Below, in pieces: positions 26,778-38,877 of a stretch of 64,000 bases of DNA. The notes under the pieces are model-generated. The model saw only the letters and a program-made list of their open reading frames with translations, was not told the DNA's origin and made no database searches. Numbering within the stretch: the stretch's first letter is position 1; the number at the start of each line of letters is the position of its first letter. Source of the stretch: Bartonella clarridgeiae ATCC 51734 (GTDB taxonomy: Bacteria; Pseudomonadota; Alphaproteobacteria; Rhizobiales; Rhizobiaceae); assembly GCF_000518185.1 (NCBI RefSeq), contig NZ_JADC01000011.1, positions 124,001 to 188,000 on the forward strand, given 5' to 3'. The position numbers and the translations under genes were made by a program.

Positions 26778-27989
26778 TTATAAATCAAGAACAAGACGTT
26801 CCGGATCTTCCAAACTTTCTTTAACACGCACAAGGAAAGTAACAGCTTCTTGCCCATCTACAATACGATGATCATAAGAAAGCGCTAAATACATCATTGG
26901 ACGAATCACAATTTGTCCTCCAACCACTATCGCACGTTCTTTAATCGCATGCATTCCCAAAATACCAGATTGCGGTGCATTCAAAATCGGCGTCGACATT
27001 AACGACCCATAAACACCGCCATTAGTAATAGTGAATGTTCCACCCAACATATCAGCAACCGCCAATTTTCCATCACGAGCAAGACGTCCTAAACGACCAA
27101 TTTCTTTTTCAATTTCTGCAATTGACATTTGATCTGCATTACGAACAACCGGAACAACAAGTCCTTTGTTTGTTCCAACAGCAATTCCAGCATTAACATA
27201 GTTTTTATAAACAATATCTGTTCCATCAATTTCCGCATTAACAGCAGGAAGCTCTTTTAACGCATGGCAAACAGCTTTGGTAAAAAAGCCCATAAAGCCA
27301 AGCTTAACACCATGCTTCTTTTCAAAAAGATCTTTGTAACGTTTACGCAAATCCATTACAGTAGACATGTCAACTTCATTAAATGTGGTTAACATTGCTG
27401 CTGTATTTTGTGCATCTTTAAGGCGGCGTGCAATTGTCTGGCGTAATTTTGTCATACGAACTCGCTCTTCGTGCACTATATTCACAGATGCAGCAGAAGA
27501 AACAGAAGCTAATGTTTTTGTCTTTTGCGTTAAAACATCAAGAACATCTCCTTTGAGAATCTGTCCACGCTTTCCAGAACCTGAAATATCGTTTTTCTCT
27601 ATATTATTTTCGGCCATTAACTTTGCTGCTGAAGGTGCAAGAGACATCGCTCCCCCTAAAGAGGAAGCCAGCACAGACGCTACCACAGGAGCAGATGTAG
27701 GCGTAGATGTAACAGAAGGTGAAGATGCAGATGATGCAGAGATACCATCAGCTCCTGCTTCAACTATCCCTAAGAGAGCATTCACTTCAACTATGTCGCC
27801 TTCTTTTGCAATGATTTCAGATAATTTTCCGGCAACAGGAGAAGGAACCTCAACTGTTACCTTATCAGTTTCTAACTCAACCAAAGGCTCATCCATAGCC
27901 ACGGCTTCACCAATTTTCTTAAACCATTTGCCAATTGTTGCCTCAGTAACTGATTCGCCCAAAGTAGGAACACGGATTTCAGTAGCCAT
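26778..27989 (-). CDS. sucB: 2-oxoglutarate dehydrogenase E2, dihydrolipoyl succinyltransferase
   Basis: The 403-residue core subunit of the complex. It has one lipoyl domain (residues 1-77, lipoyl lysine in [14 protein letters not shown]), an alanine/serine/proline-rich linker (about 78-110), a peripheral-subunit binding domain ([20 protein letters not shown] onward, about 117-150) and the catalytic acyltransferase domain ending with the active-site [10 protein letters not shown] single lipoyl domain is the norm for SucB. It lies 31 bases after sucA. SucB proteins of Bartonella are known to be antigenic in infection. Confidence 0.97.
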   Translation of the reverse strand: MATEIRVPTLGESVTEATIGKWFKKIGEAVAMDEPLVELETDKVTVEVPSPVAGKLSEIIAKEGDIVEVNALLGIVEAGADGISASSASSPSVTSTPTSAPVVASVLASSLGGAMSLAPSAAKLMAENNIEKNDISGSGKRGQILKGDVLDVLTQKTKTLASVSSAASVNIVHEERVRMTKLRQTIARRLKDAQNTAAMLTTFNEVDMSTVMDLRKRYKDLFEKKHGVKLGFMGFFTKAVCHALKELPAVNAEIDGTDIVYKNYVNAGIAVGTNKGLVVPVVRNADQMSIAEIEKEIGRLGRLARDGKLAVADMLGGTFTITNGGVYGSLMSTPILNAPQSGILGMHAIKERAIVVGGQIVIRPMMYLALSYDHRIVDGQEAVTFLVRVKESLEDPERLVLDL

Positions 27990-28020
27990 AATATTTTTCC
28001 ATACGTCAGAGTAAAATAAA

Positions 28021-31020
28021 TTAATAACCTAACGCGTCTTCAAGAAACGCGGCAAGCTGTTCAAGATGTTTCGACATTAAACCAGTCGCAGGCGATGCAC
28101 TTGCAGAACGCCCAGCATAACGTGCACGTGAATAACGTGCACGAATATGAGTCAGAACCCATTCTAAATAAGGCTCAATAAATGACCACGCCCCCATATT
28201 TTTGGGTTCTTCTTGACACCAAACAATTTCAGCCTTTAAAAAACGCGATAATACATTTACCAGAGCTTTTGCTGGAAAAGGATAAAGCTGTTCAATACGT
28301 AACAAATAAACATTATCAATCCCTCTCTTTTCACGTTCTTCATAAAGATCATAATAGACTTTACCTGTACAAAGAACAACACGACGAATCTTACTGTCTT
28401 TTTGTAACTTAATCACAGAGTTCTTGAGATATTCTGCATCATCAAGCAATAAACGATGAAAACTTGTTTCTGGTCCCATTTCACTTAAAAAAGAAACCGC
28501 TCGTTTATGACGCAAAAGTGATTTTGGTGTCATCAAAATCAATGGTTTACGAAAATCACGTCTAATCTGGCGACGCAAAATATGAAAATAATTCGCGGGA
28601 GTTGTACAATTTGCAACCTGCATATTATCTTCTGCACAAAGTTGCAGAAAACGTTCTAGACGTGCTGAAGAGTGCTCTGGCCCTTGCCCTTCAAAACCAT
28701 GAGGTAATAAACACACGAGACCAGACATACGAAGCCATTTACGCTCAGCAGATGAAATAAATTGATCAAAAATGACCTGTGCACCATTAGAAAAATCACC
28801 AAATTGCGCTTCCCAAAGTGTTAAACCACGTGGCTCAGCAAGTGAATATCCATATTCAAAACCAAGAACAGCTTCTTCGGAAAGCATGGAATTTACAACT
28901 TCATAAATAGCTTGCCCCTGTTGTAAATTATTTAAAGGGATATAACGGACTTCATTTTCTTGATCATAAAGAACCGCGTGACGTTGCGAAAAAGTTCCAC
29001 GCTCAACATCTTCACCAGAAAGGCGAACCGGTGCTCCTTCTAAACACAAAGAACCAAACGCTAAAGCTTCAGCTGTTGCCCAATCAATACCCTCACCAGT
29101 TTCAAACATTTGAGCACGATTATTTAAAAAACGCTGAATCGTTCTATGTATATGAAAATCTGATGGAATTTCGACAAGTTTTTGTCCAATCTCCTTTAAA
29201 GTTTTCAATTCAATGCCTGTTGTTCCACAACGTTGCTCATCACTATTACTGGCAGCTTTAAGACCTGTCCAGCTTCCATCAAGCCAATCAGCCTTATTAG
29301 GTTTATAAGAAGCGCTGGCTTCAAACTCATTTTCAAGCTTATCACGCCACATTTTTTTCTTTTGTTCAAATTCTTGAGGATCAATCACTCCTTCTGCTAT
29401 CAGCTGATCACTATAAAGTTGAACAATCGTTTTGTGATTACGAATTGCTTTATACATAAGCGGCTGTGTAAAGGAAGGTTCATCACCTTCATTGTGCCCA
29501 TAACGACGATAACAGAACATATCAATTACCACCGGTTTATGGAAGATTTGACGAAATTCTGTTGCTACTTTTGCTACAAAAACGACAGCTTCAGGATCAT
29601 CTCCATTCACATGAAAAATTGGTGCATCGATCATTTTCGCTACATCTGACGGATAAGGTGACGAACGTGAAAAGCGCGGATTAGTTGTAAATCCGATTTG
29701 ATTATTGATAATCACATGTATCGAGCCAGCAACACGGTAACCTCTCAGATCTGAAAGACCAAATGTTTCCTGAATAACGCCTTGTCCTGAAAAAGCCGCA
29801 TCACCATGAATAAGAAGTGGCATGACTTTTGAACGCTCATTTAATGAAATAACCTCAGTGCGTTCAGGACCAATAAGTTGATCTTGCTTAGCACGTGTTT
29901 TTCCAATAACAACTGGATCAACAATCTCAAGATGAGATGGATTAGGCAAAAGCGATAAATGAACTTTTTTACCATCAAATTCACGATCAGCAGAAGTTCC
30001 CAAATGATATTTTACATCACCTGATCCTTCCACATCATCAGGTTTATAAGAACCACCCTTAAATTCATGAAAAATAGCTCGATGTGATTTTTCAAGAACC
30101 TGAGAGAGAACATTTAAACGACCACGGTGAGCCATTCCCAAAACTATTTCCTGCACTCCTAAGGCGCCACCACGCTTAATAATCTGTTCAAGAGCTGGGA
30201 TAAGTGCTTCACTCCCATCAAGGCCAAAACGTTTTGTCCCCTTATATTTTGTATCTAGAAATTGTTCAAAGCCTTCTGCCTCTATAAGCTTGTTTAGGAT
30301 AGCTTTTTTACCCTTTTGTGTGAAAGCAATTTGTTTATCTGGTCCCTCAATACGTTCTTGGATCCATGCTTTTTGAGCAGGATCTGAAATATGCATATAC
30401 TCTACACCGATCGTCGAACAATACGTACGATTAAGAATTTCAAGCATCTGCGGGATGGTTGCATACTCTAATCCCAAAACATTATCAATAAAGATCGGAC
30501 GTTTGTAATCAGCAGGACTAAAACCATAAGCTTCTGGAGATAATTCTTTATAATCTTCGGGATTTTCAGCCAGTTGAAGCGGATCAAGTTGTGCATGAAG
30601 ATGTCCTCGAGCTCGGAAAGCGCGAATCATCATAAGTGCGTGAACAGAATCACGTGTCGCTTGAATAATATCTTCTTTACTAGACGTCTTTCCATTTTGT
30701 ACAGCATTAACTGCTGCTTTCTCTTTTAATTTATCGCCAAAATGCTTCTCAAGAGCAGACCAATCATTATCTAAAGCAGAAACAAGCTCCCCGCTTTCTT
30801 TTAATGGCCAATGGTTCCGTTGCCATGTTGCTCCTTCGGCATTTTTGATCACATCTTCCTTATTATCTTGAAAAGTTTCAAAAAAATCACACCATTGGGG
30901 ATCAACATTGGTAGGATTTTTTTTATATTCGGCATAAAGTTGATTTATATAATCTGCATTTCCACCATACAAAAATGATGTTTGTGTAAAAGGATCATTC
31001 TTCTCATCCTGCCTTGCCAT
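28021..31020 (-). CDS. sucA: 2-oxoglutarate dehydrogenase E1
   Basis: The thiamine-diphosphate decarboxylase of the complex, 999 residues, a normal length for Rhizobiales. Visible landmarks: the N-terminal [20 protein letters not shown] core-binding helix, [11 protein letters not shown], the ThDP site [15 protein letters not shown] (G-D-A ... N-N-Q-I-G-F-T-T), and the [20 protein letters not shown] region of the pyrimidine-binding domain. It depends on thiamine diphosphate, while the window's thiD is dead, so thiamine must be imported or salvaged. It follows sucD by 145 bases that hold a strong hairpin. Confidence 0.97.
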   Translation of the reverse strand: MARQDEKNDPFTQTSFLYGGNADYINQLYAEYKKNPTNVDPQWCDFFETFQDNKEDVIKNAEGATWQRNHWPLKESGELVSALDNDWSALEKHFGDKLKEKAAVNAVQNGKTSSKEDIIQATRDSVHALMMIRAFRARGHLHAQLDPLQLAENPEDYKELSPEAYGFSPADYKRPIFIDNVLGLEYATIPQMLEILNRTYCSTIGVEYMHISDPAQKAWIQERIEGPDKQIAFTQKGKKAILNKLIEAEGFEQFLDTKYKGTKRFGLDGSEALIPALEQIIKRGGALGVQEIVLGMAHRGRLNVLSQVLEKSHRAIFHEFKGGSYKPDDVEGSGDVKYHLGTSADREFDGKKVHLSLLPNPSHLEIVDPVVIGKTRAKQDQLIGPERTEVISLNERSKVMPLLIHGDAAFSGQGVIQETFGLSDLRGYRVAGSIHVIINNQIGFTTNPRFSRSSPYPSDVAKMIDAPIFHVNGDDPEAVVFVAKVATEFRQIFHKPVVIDMFCYRRYGHNEGDEPSFTQPLMYKAIRNHKTIVQLYSDQLIAEGVIDPQEFEQKKKMWRDKLENEFEASASYKPNKADWLDGSWTGLKAASNSDEQRCGTTGIELKTLKEIGQKLVEIPSDFHIHRTIQRFLNNRAQMFETGEGIDWATAEALAFGSLCLEGAPVRLSGEDVERGTFSQRHAVLYDQENEVRYIPLNNLQQGQAIYEVVNSMLSEEAVLGFEYGYSLAEPRGLTLWEAQFGDFSNGAQVIFDQFISSAERKWLRMSGLVCLLPHGFEGQGPEHSSARLERFLQLCAEDNMQVANCTTPANYFHILRRQIRRDFRKPLILMTPKSLLRHKRAVSFLSEMGPETSFHRLLLDDAEYLKNSVIKLQKDSKIRRVVLCTGKVYYDLYEEREKRGIDNVYLLRIEQLYPFPAKALVNVLSRFLKAEIVWCQEEPKNMGAWSFIEPYLEWVLTHIRARYSRARYAGRSASASPATGLMSKHLEQLAAFLEDALGY

Positions 31021-31122
31021 ATATCTTTCCGGAACACTCGTCCCGTCTCCTTAATATATCCGCTTTTATTTTTAAAATAAGAATCGGAAAATTGCAAAAA
31101 AGCCTTTATTTTTATAATTCAT

Positions 31123-31159
31123 ATTTTATCTGAATGGATAATACTCATTCAGATAAAAT
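31123..31159 (-). promoter_or_regulatory. Strong 14-bp hairpin between sucD and sucA
   Basis: ATTTTATCTGAATG (31123-31136) is the exact inverse complement of CATTCAGATAAAAT (31146-31159), with a nine-base loop. It begins seven bases after the sucD stop on the transcribed strand. Read on the minus strand no U-run follows, so it is more likely a 3'-end protecting or partly terminating hairpin than a full terminator. It may set the ratio of sucCD to sucAB message. Confidence 0.65.
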
Positions 31160-31165
31160 TTTCTT

Positions 31166-32068
31166 TTAATCATTCAACACTGCAACTAAAGTTTTGCCTA
31201 TTTGTGATGGTGAAGGAGAAACGCGAATTCCTGCTGATTCCATTGCCGCAATTTTATCTTCTGCACCACCTTTACCACCAGAAATCACTGCACCAGCATG
31301 TCCCATTGTCCGTCCCGGAGGAGCTGTACGACCAGCAATAAAACCAACCATTGGTTTTTTGCGACCTTTCTTTGCTTCATCCTTTAGAAACTGTGCAGCT
31401 TCTTCTTCAGCAGAACCACCAATTTCACCAATCATAACAATAGATTCGGTTTCATTATCAGCCAAAAACATTTCTAATACATCAATAAATTCAGTACCCT
31501 TAACAGGATCACCTCCAATACCAACAGCTGTCGTTTGTCCAAGTCCCTCATGACTCGTTTGAAAGACCGCTTCATATGTTAGAGTTCCTGATCTCGACAC
31601 AACTCCAACAGAACCTTTTTTGAAAATAGCACCGGGCATAATACCAATTTTACACTCATCAGGAGTAAGAACACCTGGACAATTAGGACCAATTAAACGC
31701 GATTTCGATTTCTCTAATTTAGCTTTAACCTTAACCATATCCATAACCGGTATACCTTCTGTAATACAGACGATTAAACCGATCTCAGCATCAATGGCCT
31801 CTATAATAGCATCAGCGGCCCCCACAGGAGGAACATAAATAACAGAAGCATTAGCTCCAGTTTTTTCTTTACCTTCCACAACACTAGCAAAAATGGGAAG
31901 AGTTTCACCTTTTGATCCCTTCCATGTTTCTCCCCCTTTCTTGGGATTAATGCCCCCAACCATTTGTGTACCGTGGTAAGCAAGCGCTTGTTCTGTATGA
32001 AATGTTCCCGTTTTCCCCGTAAGCCCTTGAACAAGAACTTTTGTATTCTTATTAACAAAAATCGACAT
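31166..32068 (-). CDS. sucD: Succinyl-CoA synthetase, alpha subunit
   Basis: The 300-residue subunit carries the CoA-binding Rossmann domain ([20 protein letters not shown], residues 12-31), [20 protein letters not shown], and the phosphohistidine in [16 protein letters not shown]. With SucC it converts succinyl-CoA to succinate with ATP or GTP formation. The gene begins three bases after the sucC stop, so the two are translated together. Confidence 0.97.
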   Translation of the reverse strand: MSIFVNKNTKVLVQGLTGKTGTFHTEQALAYHGTQMVGGINPKKGGETWKGSKGETLPIFASVVEGKEKTGANASVIYVPPVGAADAIIEAIDAEIGLIVCITEGIPVMDMVKVKAKLEKSKSRLIGPNCPGVLTPDECKIGIMPGAIFKKGSVGVVSRSGTLTYEAVFQTSHEGLGQTTAVGIGGDPVKGTEFIDVLEMFLADNETESIVMIGEIGGSAEEEAAQFLKDEAKKGRKKPMVGFIAGRTAPPGRTMGHAGAVISGGKGGAEDKIAAMESAGIRVSPSPSQIGKTLVAVLND

Positions 32069-32071
32069 GGC

Positions 32072-33268
32072 TTAAGCTCCCTTCACTGCAGCAACAATTT
32101 TTTGAGCAGCATCATCTAAATCATCAGCCGAAATAACATTCAAACCACTTTTACTGATAATTGCTTTACCCTGTTCAACATTAGTACCTTCAAGGCGAAC
32201 AACTAAAGGAACTCTTAAGCCAACTTCCTTAACAGCAGTAATCACACCTTCAGCGATAACATCGCAACGCATAATCCCACCAAAAATATTGACCAAAATG
32301 CCTTTAACATTTGGATCAGCTGTAATAATTTTAAAAGCAGCAGTCACTTTCTCTTTTGAAGCACCACCACCAACATCAAGAAAATTTGCTGGCTCAGCCC
32401 CATAAAGTTTGATAATATCCATTGTCGCCATAGCAAGACCAGCACCATTCACCATACAGCCAATTGTCCCATCAAGAGCGACATAAGCAAGATCATGCTT
32501 TGACGCTTCAATTTCTTTTGGATCTTCTTCGGAAATATCACGTAATTCCAAAATATCTGGATGACGAAATAAAGCATTATTATCGAAAGAGACTTTCGCA
32601 TCAAGCACACGTAAATGGCCATTATCCATTACAATCAGTGGATTGATTTCAAGAAGACTCATATCTTTTTCACAAAAAGCCTTATAGAGTATTGGAAAAA
32701 GTTTTTCGCCATCTTTACGTGCACTATCGCATAATTTTAATGCGTCACAAAGTTTCTTACAATCAGTAGGAGTAACACCTTTCGTAGGATCAATGGGAAG
32801 GGTGAGTATTTTTTCCGGTGTTTCTTCAGCAACCGCTTCAATATCCATTCCTCCCTCTGTCGACACAACGAAAGCAACTTGACCGATTGTACGATCAACT
32901 AAAAGCGAAAGATAAAGCTCCTGTTCAATATCAGCACCATTTTCAATATAAAGGCGATTAACCTGTTTACCTTCTGGACCTGTTTGCTTAGTTATCAAAG
33001 TCTTACCAAGCATTTCCTTTACATTAGTAATAACTTCTTTAACTGATTTTGCAAGTCGAACACCACCTTTTGAATCAGAACCAAGTTCTTTAAACTTCCC
33101 CTTTCCACGGCCTCCAGCATGAATTTGACTCTTAACCACATAAAGCGGTCCTGGTAATTTTTTCACCCATTTTTCAGCTTGTTCTACAGAATAAACAGCA
33201 ACACCGTTCGCTATTGGTGCACCGTATTCATGAAGCAGGCGTTTGGCCTGATATTCATGGATATTCAT
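32072..33268 (-). CDS. sucC: Succinyl-CoA synthetase, beta subunit
   Basis: The 398-residue subunit starts [20 protein letters not shown] and has the ATP-grasp domain ([36 protein letters not shown]), the magnesium site E-I-N-P-L and the CoA-ligase domain with [15 protein letters not shown]. Length matches the family. It is first of the sucCD pair and follows mdh by 93 bases, the usual rhizobial order. Confidence 0.97.
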   Translation of the reverse strand: MNIHEYQAKRLLHEYGAPIANGVAVYSVEQAEKWVKKLPGPLYVVKSQIHAGGRGKGKFKELGSDSKGGVRLAKSVKEVITNVKEMLGKTLITKQTGPEGKQVNRLYIENGADIEQELYLSLLVDRTIGQVAFVVSTEGGMDIEAVAEETPEKILTLPIDPTKGVTPTDCKKLCDALKLCDSARKDGEKLFPILYKAFCEKDMSLLEINPLIVMDNGHLRVLDAKVSFDNNALFRHPDILELRDISEEDPKEIEASKHDLAYVALDGTIGCMVNGAGLAMATMDIIKLYGAEPANFLDVGGGASKEKVTAAFKIITADPNVKGILVNIFGGIMRCDVIAEGVITAVKEVGLRVPLVVRLEGTNVEQGKAIISKSGLNVISADDLDDAAQKIVAAVKGA

Positions 33269-33361
33269 TTATTTGTCCTTTTCTTCTATGGATAACTAAA
33301 TTGATCCTCAAAACACTTAAGGTATCTTACTTTACCTAGACCTAGCAAAAACTCTTTTGAG

Positions 33362-34372
<1,011 letters not shown>

Positions 34373-34618
34373 TTAAACATTTTCATTTAAATCTAATCCT
34401 ATTTTTTAATAAAACCGCTTAAGAATAAAATGATTAAAGTTCACCAAACTCTCTATTTCATTGTCAGAAACTCCTCCCTAAAATATTAAAGTTAGTGATT
34501 GACTACAATCATATCGATAAGATGAATTTAAAAAAAATACAACAGAATTATTACAACATTTTTAAATTCAATAGGTTATTATTTTAGCAGTTTACGTAAA
34601 AGTAAAGCAAAGATTCAT

Positions 34619-35788
34619 TTATTTCTTTAAAAATTGTTCTGCCCAAATATTGAGATAATCTTGGCCTTGCATTTCAAACAGACGCGATCGTGTTCTTTGA
34701 AACTCAAATGTTTCTGTTGTTTGTGCTTGCCCTTTATATAACTGCTCAATTTCTGCTTCCGCGGACATAAAGAGTCTTATGTGGCGTTCATAAAGAACAT
34801 CAATGAGCAAAATGAACCGTTTAGTTTCATTACGATGTGCATCATCCATAATAGGAACGCGATCAATAAAAATCGTATGGTAATGCTCCCCTAAAGTTAA
34901 ATAATCAGCTGCTGCTAAAGGCTTTATACAAAGATCCTGATAATCAAAGCGTGCACATCCTGCACCAAAACGTGGAATATGAATAGAACGCCCCTTTACA
35001 AATATATCATCAGATGTTTCTTTTTGACCTTGTAAAACTAATGTCCATGCTTGATCCATGCTTTCATCTGCTGCTTTCCCCAATGGGGTTATATATACAT
35101 GTTGTGGATTTGATTTTTCAAAACGATAATCCGTCTTTGCATCAAGATTAATAACACGAACATGTGTTTTTAAAATTTGAATGAAAGGCTTAAAGAGCTC
35201 TCGATTTAAACCATTGTAATAAAGATTATCAGGAGCAACATTTGAAGTGGCAACAAAAATTACTCCTTGATTAAATAAAGCAGTAACAAGACGACCGAGT
35301 ACCATTGCATCCGCAATATCTGTTACACTAAATTCATCAAAGCAAATCACACGTGCTTCTCGTGCAAGATTTTCTGCAACTACTAAAATAGGATCATTGT
35401 GCTTGGATTTTGCATATTTAAACTCTTGCCTATGTACATTAATACGTTCATGCACATCAGCCATAAAATCATTAAAATGAGCGCGTTTTTTATCCCCTTC
35501 TGGCAAACAAGAGAAAAACAAATCCATAAGCATGGTTTTGCCTCGCCCAACCTTACCATAAACGTACAATCCCTGAACGAAATAATTATCAGTACCATAT
35601 TGTTTTGAAACATAAGAGTGCATTTTTTTCTTAAAAAAACGCCAGAACATCCAAGGTCGAGAAATCTTTTGTGCTGAAATTTCTTGTAATAAATAATCAA
35701 AATGTTTTGTTAAATTCCATTGAGCTGCATCAAAACTAACTTCTCCTTTGGAAACAAGGTCTTCATAGCACATTGAAACTAAAACCAT
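34619..35788 (-). CDS. zapE: Cell division protein ZapE (AFG1-like ATPase)
   Basis: The 389-residue P-loop ATPase has Walker A GKVGRGKTMLMDLFF (canonical for the AFG1/ZapE family), Walker B-type VICFDEFSVTDIADAM and the sensor region FVATSNVAPDNLYYNGLNRE. In E. coli ZapE acts at the Z-ring late in division; in mitochondria AFG1 aids respiratory protein turnover. The gene is upstream of mdh in the usual rhizobial layout, separated by 260 bases with no other gene. Confidence 0.93.
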   Translation of the reverse strand: MVLVSMCYEDLVSKGEVSFDAAQWNLTKHFDYLLQEISAQKISRPWMFWRFFKKKMHSYVSKQYGTDNYFVQGLYVYGKVGRGKTMLMDLFFSCLPEGDKKRAHFNDFMADVHERINVHRQEFKYAKSKHNDPILVVAENLAREARVICFDEFSVTDIADAMVLGRLVTALFNQGVIFVATSNVAPDNLYYNGLNRELFKPFIQILKTHVRVINLDAKTDYRFEKSNPQHVYITPLGKAADESMDQAWTLVLQGQKETSDDIFVKGRSIHIPRFGAGCARFDYQDLCIKPLAAADYLTLGEHYHTIFIDRVPIMDDAHRNETKRFILLIDVLYERHIRLFMSAEAEIEQLYKGQAQTTETFEFQRTRSRLFEMQGQDYLNIWAEQFLKK

Positions 35789-35927
35789 CTAAACATCCTT
35801 TTTTCAAATCATTCTAAAAAAACAAAAATTTCATAGACATAAATGTTTCTTTTTTGCATCATTTTGTGATTAAACAATGCAAATTTGTGCCTATATATTT
35901 CCTTTTTCATAAATAGTTTAGAACGAT

Positions 35928-36458
35928 TTAACGGTCTAAAATAACTGGCTGATTATCCAACATACGCCCTTCTAAATAATCTCTTCCAAAAGAATAAAGA
36001 ACTGCAATAATACTTCCAGACCTATCATAAAAATATAATTTTTTTTCCTTAACAGCCCATGAATTAACTTTAGCAAACATTCTTGGACAATTTAAAGGAC
36101 TAGCACGATACCCTGAACCAAATTTTGTTTGTGGGGTCGCTATTCGGCAAGACTTACCGCCAATATAGAGGTTCCATACACCAGCAATACTGGTAGGTAA
36201 TAAATCAACCGCATTGCCTGGTACTTCAAAGTCAGTTAACTGCGTATTATTTTGAGCGTATTCCTTTTCATAACCTGAGGGAGTTAACACTTCAGATTTT
36301 AATGTATCAGATGTTGTAGGTTCTAACAGTTGCTGAACAGGATAAAAAACTTCCGCTATTTTGTTTCCGTTACTTTTACCAAACCGTGATGTTGAACAAC
36401 CACTTAAGATATATATAATTGATAATGCAATGGAAAATGAAATTTTTGAAAATATCAT
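35928..36458 (-). CDS. omp19: Omp19-like lipoprotein, AprI/Inh protease-inhibitor domain
   Basis: From ATG 36458 the product is 176 residues, with a lipobox L-S-G-C (Cys21) after a hydrophobic stretch. The C-terminal domain (about 90-176) reads IAGVWNLYIGGKSCRIATPQ, TKFGSGYRASPLNCP and LYFYDRSGSIIAVLYS, closely like Brucella Omp19 and the AprI/Inh inhibitor barrel, with the two cysteines for its disulfide. Brucella Omp19 is an outer-membrane lipoprotein that inhibits host and lysosomal proteases. The linker is longer and more acidic than I recall for Brucella. In-frame codons further upstream lack a ribosome site. It is divergent from dapF. Confidence 0.88.
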   Translation of the reverse strand: MIFSKISFSIALSIIYILSGCSTSRFGKSNGNKIAEVFYPVQQLLEPTTSDTLKSEVLTPSGYEKEYAQNNTQLTDFEVPGNAVDLLPTSIAGVWNLYIGGKSCRIATPQTKFGSGYRASPLNCPRMFAKVNSWAVKEKKLYFYDRSGSIIAVLYSFGRDYLEGRMLDNQPVILDR

Positions 36459-36728
36459 ATCTTCACTCTTTCTCATGAAAATAACAAGCTTACTCAAAAA
36501 AATAAATGAGCATATTTTTGTAAATACCCCATTTTACAAAGATAAATTAATAAATAAGAAAAACCTAATAAAAAAGCACGCAATCATGACAAAAATTGTT
36601 CATCTTTAATAACAATAATCACTACCGCTCATTTTATTTTTATCAATACTGGTAATTTGGAAAATTTTCAGTCATTATATTCTTTACTAGACTTATCATT
36701 CCATCGCACAAAAAAATAGAGAAATCTT

Positions 36729-37583
36729 ATGAAAACGCCATTCAGCAAAATGAACGGTCTTGGAAATAAAATTATTGTTGCTGATATGCGTGAAAACACA
36801 CATAATATTACACTGCAAGCAGTTCTTGCTTTAGCTAAAAATCCACAAACGCACTTTGATCAAATCATGACGATTCACCCGTCAACCAAAAATGAAACTG
36901 ATTTTCGCATTGAAATCTGGAATGCTGATGGTTCAAAAGCAAAAGCTTGTGGTAATGGTACGCGTTGCGTTATTGAATGGCTGACGAATCATAATCTTGG
37001 TGAAAGTTTTCAATTAGAAACACCCGCTGGTATTGTCGAAGGTAAACGTCAAGCAAATGGTCTGATCTCTGTTAACATGGGCCGCCCAAATTTTGATATA
37101 AAAAATATGCCTATTGCTTATGAAATAGCTGATACCAATCACGTAGAAATAACTGCCGGACCTTTAAAAGATGCTTCTCTTGTTTCCTTTGGAAATCTTC
37201 ATGCTATTTTTTTCGTTGAGAGCAATATTCAACATATTCCCTTAGAAAAATACGGACCTAAACTCGAACATGACCCGCTTTTTCCAGAACGCTGTAATAT
37301 TTCCATTGCTTTTGTAACATCACGAAATAGCTTAATTTTAAGAACATGGGAGCGTGGAGCAGGATTAACAAAAGCATGTGGCACTGCTGCTTGCGCTAGT
37401 GCAGTAGCTGCCTATCGCCGCGGATTAACAGAACGCCGTATTAATGTTAATTTACTGGGAGGAAATCTCTCTATTCTTTATCAAGAAGATGATCATATCA
37501 TTATGACAGGTCCAGTAGAATATGAATTTAGTGGTCTTTTAAGCCCTTTAACAGGGGATTACAAAAAGGATTCTTTTAAATGA
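36729..37583 (+). CDS. dapF: Diaminopimelate epimerase
   Basis: Converts LL- to meso-diaminopimelate for peptidoglycan and lysine. The 284-residue protein has both catalytic cysteines in their motifs: KACGNGTRCV (around residue 79) and TKACGTAACAS (near 220), plus the N-terminal FSKMNGLGN block. The last four bases overlap mtaB (ATGA), so the two are coupled. It heads the dapF-mtaB-ftsY-ispZ cluster, a stable rhizobial gene order. Confidence 0.96.
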   Translation: MKTPFSKMNGLGNKIIVADMRENTHNITLQAVLALAKNPQTHFDQIMTIHPSTKNETDFRIEIWNADGSKAKACGNGTRCVIEWLTNHNLGESFQLETPAGIVEGKRQANGLISVNMGRPNFDIKNMPIAYEIADTNHVEITAGPLKDASLVSFGNLHAIFFVESNIQHIPLEKYGPKLEHDPLFPERCNISIAFVTSRNSLILRTWERGAGLTKACGTAACASAVAAYRRGLTERRINVNLLGGNLSILYQEDDHIIMTGPVEYEFSGLLSPLTGDYKKDSFK

Positions 37584-38863
37584 CAATAGAAATTGTGACT
37601 TTTGGTTGTCGACTCAATAGTTATGAATCGGAGATCATACGCAAAGAAAGTACTTCTGCTGGTCTTGATAAACTTAAAGACGGCGCCATTATTTTCAATA
37701 CCTGCGCAGTCACCGTTGAGGCTGTACGACAAGCTAAACAAGCGATTCGAAAAGCTAGGCGCGAAAACCCTAATGCGCGCATTATTGTTACGGGATGTGC
37801 AGCACAAACAGAAGGAAAAAAATTTTCTCTCATGAAAGAAGTCGATCTGATTTTAGGCAATGAAGAAAAACTCCATGCTCATTCCTACTGTCAACGTCCT
37901 GATTTCGGCATTAATCATGACGAAAAAATCCGTGTCAATAATATTATGGAAGTCAATAAAATTGCTCCACATATGATTAATGCATTAGAAGGACGCACAC
38001 GTGCTTTTGTCCAAGTGCAAAATGGATGCGATCATCGTTGTACATTTTGCATTATCCCTTATAGCCGTGGGCCATCACGCTCAGTTCCCATGGGCATCAT
38101 TATTGAACAAATTAAACAGTTTGTAGGCAATGGTATTCAAGAAATCGTTTTAACAGGTGTTGACCTCACAAGTTATGGCCCTGACTTACCTGGAAAAATC
38201 ACTTTAGGAAAATTAGTTTCAACTATTTTACACCATGTTCCTGATTTGCCAAGACTACGCCTTTCATCCATCGATTCCATTGAAGCAGATCAAGAGTTGA
38301 TTAATCTTTTAGCATATGAAAAAAGAATAATGCCATATTTGCATTTATCTTTACAAGCAGGTGATAATATGATTTTAAAAAGGATGAAACGACGTCATTT
38401 GCGTGAAAATGCAATTCAGTTTTGCCAAAACTTACGCGCTAAGCGTCCTACAATGGTTTATGGTGCCGATCTGATTGCTGGTTTCCCGACAGAAACAGAA
38501 GAAATGTTTCAAAATAGTCTGACTTTAATTAATGAATGTGGTTTGACATATCTCCATGTATTTCCCTTCAGCCCAAGAGAGGGAACGCCAGCTGCACGTA
38601 TGCCACAGATTAATCGTGAAACAATCAAAATTCGCGCTGAAAAATTACGTAAAGAAGGGGAAAAAGCTTACCGAAAACATCTTATTCATCTAAAAAATAG
38701 CCAACAAACAATTCTTATTGAGAGAGACGGAATTGGACGGACAGAAGATTATACGCTCACACAAATTAAAGGTACTAAAGCTGGAACAATTGTTAAAGCT
38801 CTCATTATTGATCACGACGGAAAAAAATTAATTGCCGCACTTCCTGAATCGAATGCAGCCTAA
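37580..38863 (+). CDS. mtaB: tRNA t6A37 methylthiotransferase
   Basis: A radical-SAM methylthiotransferase, 427 residues. The N-terminal UPF0004 domain holds the cysteines of the auxiliary iron-sulfur cluster (TFGCRLN, FNTCAVT, VTGCAAQ). The radical-SAM triad is in QNGCDHRCTFCIIPYSRG, and a TRAM domain closes the protein. The T-F-G-C-R-L-N start and lack of the MiaB-type signature favour MtaB (ms2t6A37) over MiaB. It modifies the product of TsaD, encoded at 0.6-1.7 kb. Confidence 0.93.
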   Translation: MTIEIVTFGCRLNSYESEIIRKESTSAGLDKLKDGAIIFNTCAVTVEAVRQAKQAIRKARRENPNARIIVTGCAAQTEGKKFSLMKEVDLILGNEEKLHAHSYCQRPDFGINHDEKIRVNNIMEVNKIAPHMINALEGRTRAFVQVQNGCDHRCTFCIIPYSRGPSRSVPMGIIIEQIKQFVGNGIQEIVLTGVDLTSYGPDLPGKITLGKLVSTILHHVPDLPRLRLSSIDSIEADQELINLLAYEKRIMPYLHLSLQAGDNMILKRMKRRHLRENAIQFCQNLRAKRPTMVYGADLIAGFPTETEEMFQNSLTLINECGLTYLHVFPFSPREGTPAARMPQINRETIKIRAEKLRKEGEKAYRKHLIHLKNSQQTILIERDGIGRTEDYTLTQIKGTKAGTIVKALIIDHDGKKLIAALPESNAA

Positions 38864-38877
38864 GCAGGAAAGCTCTC

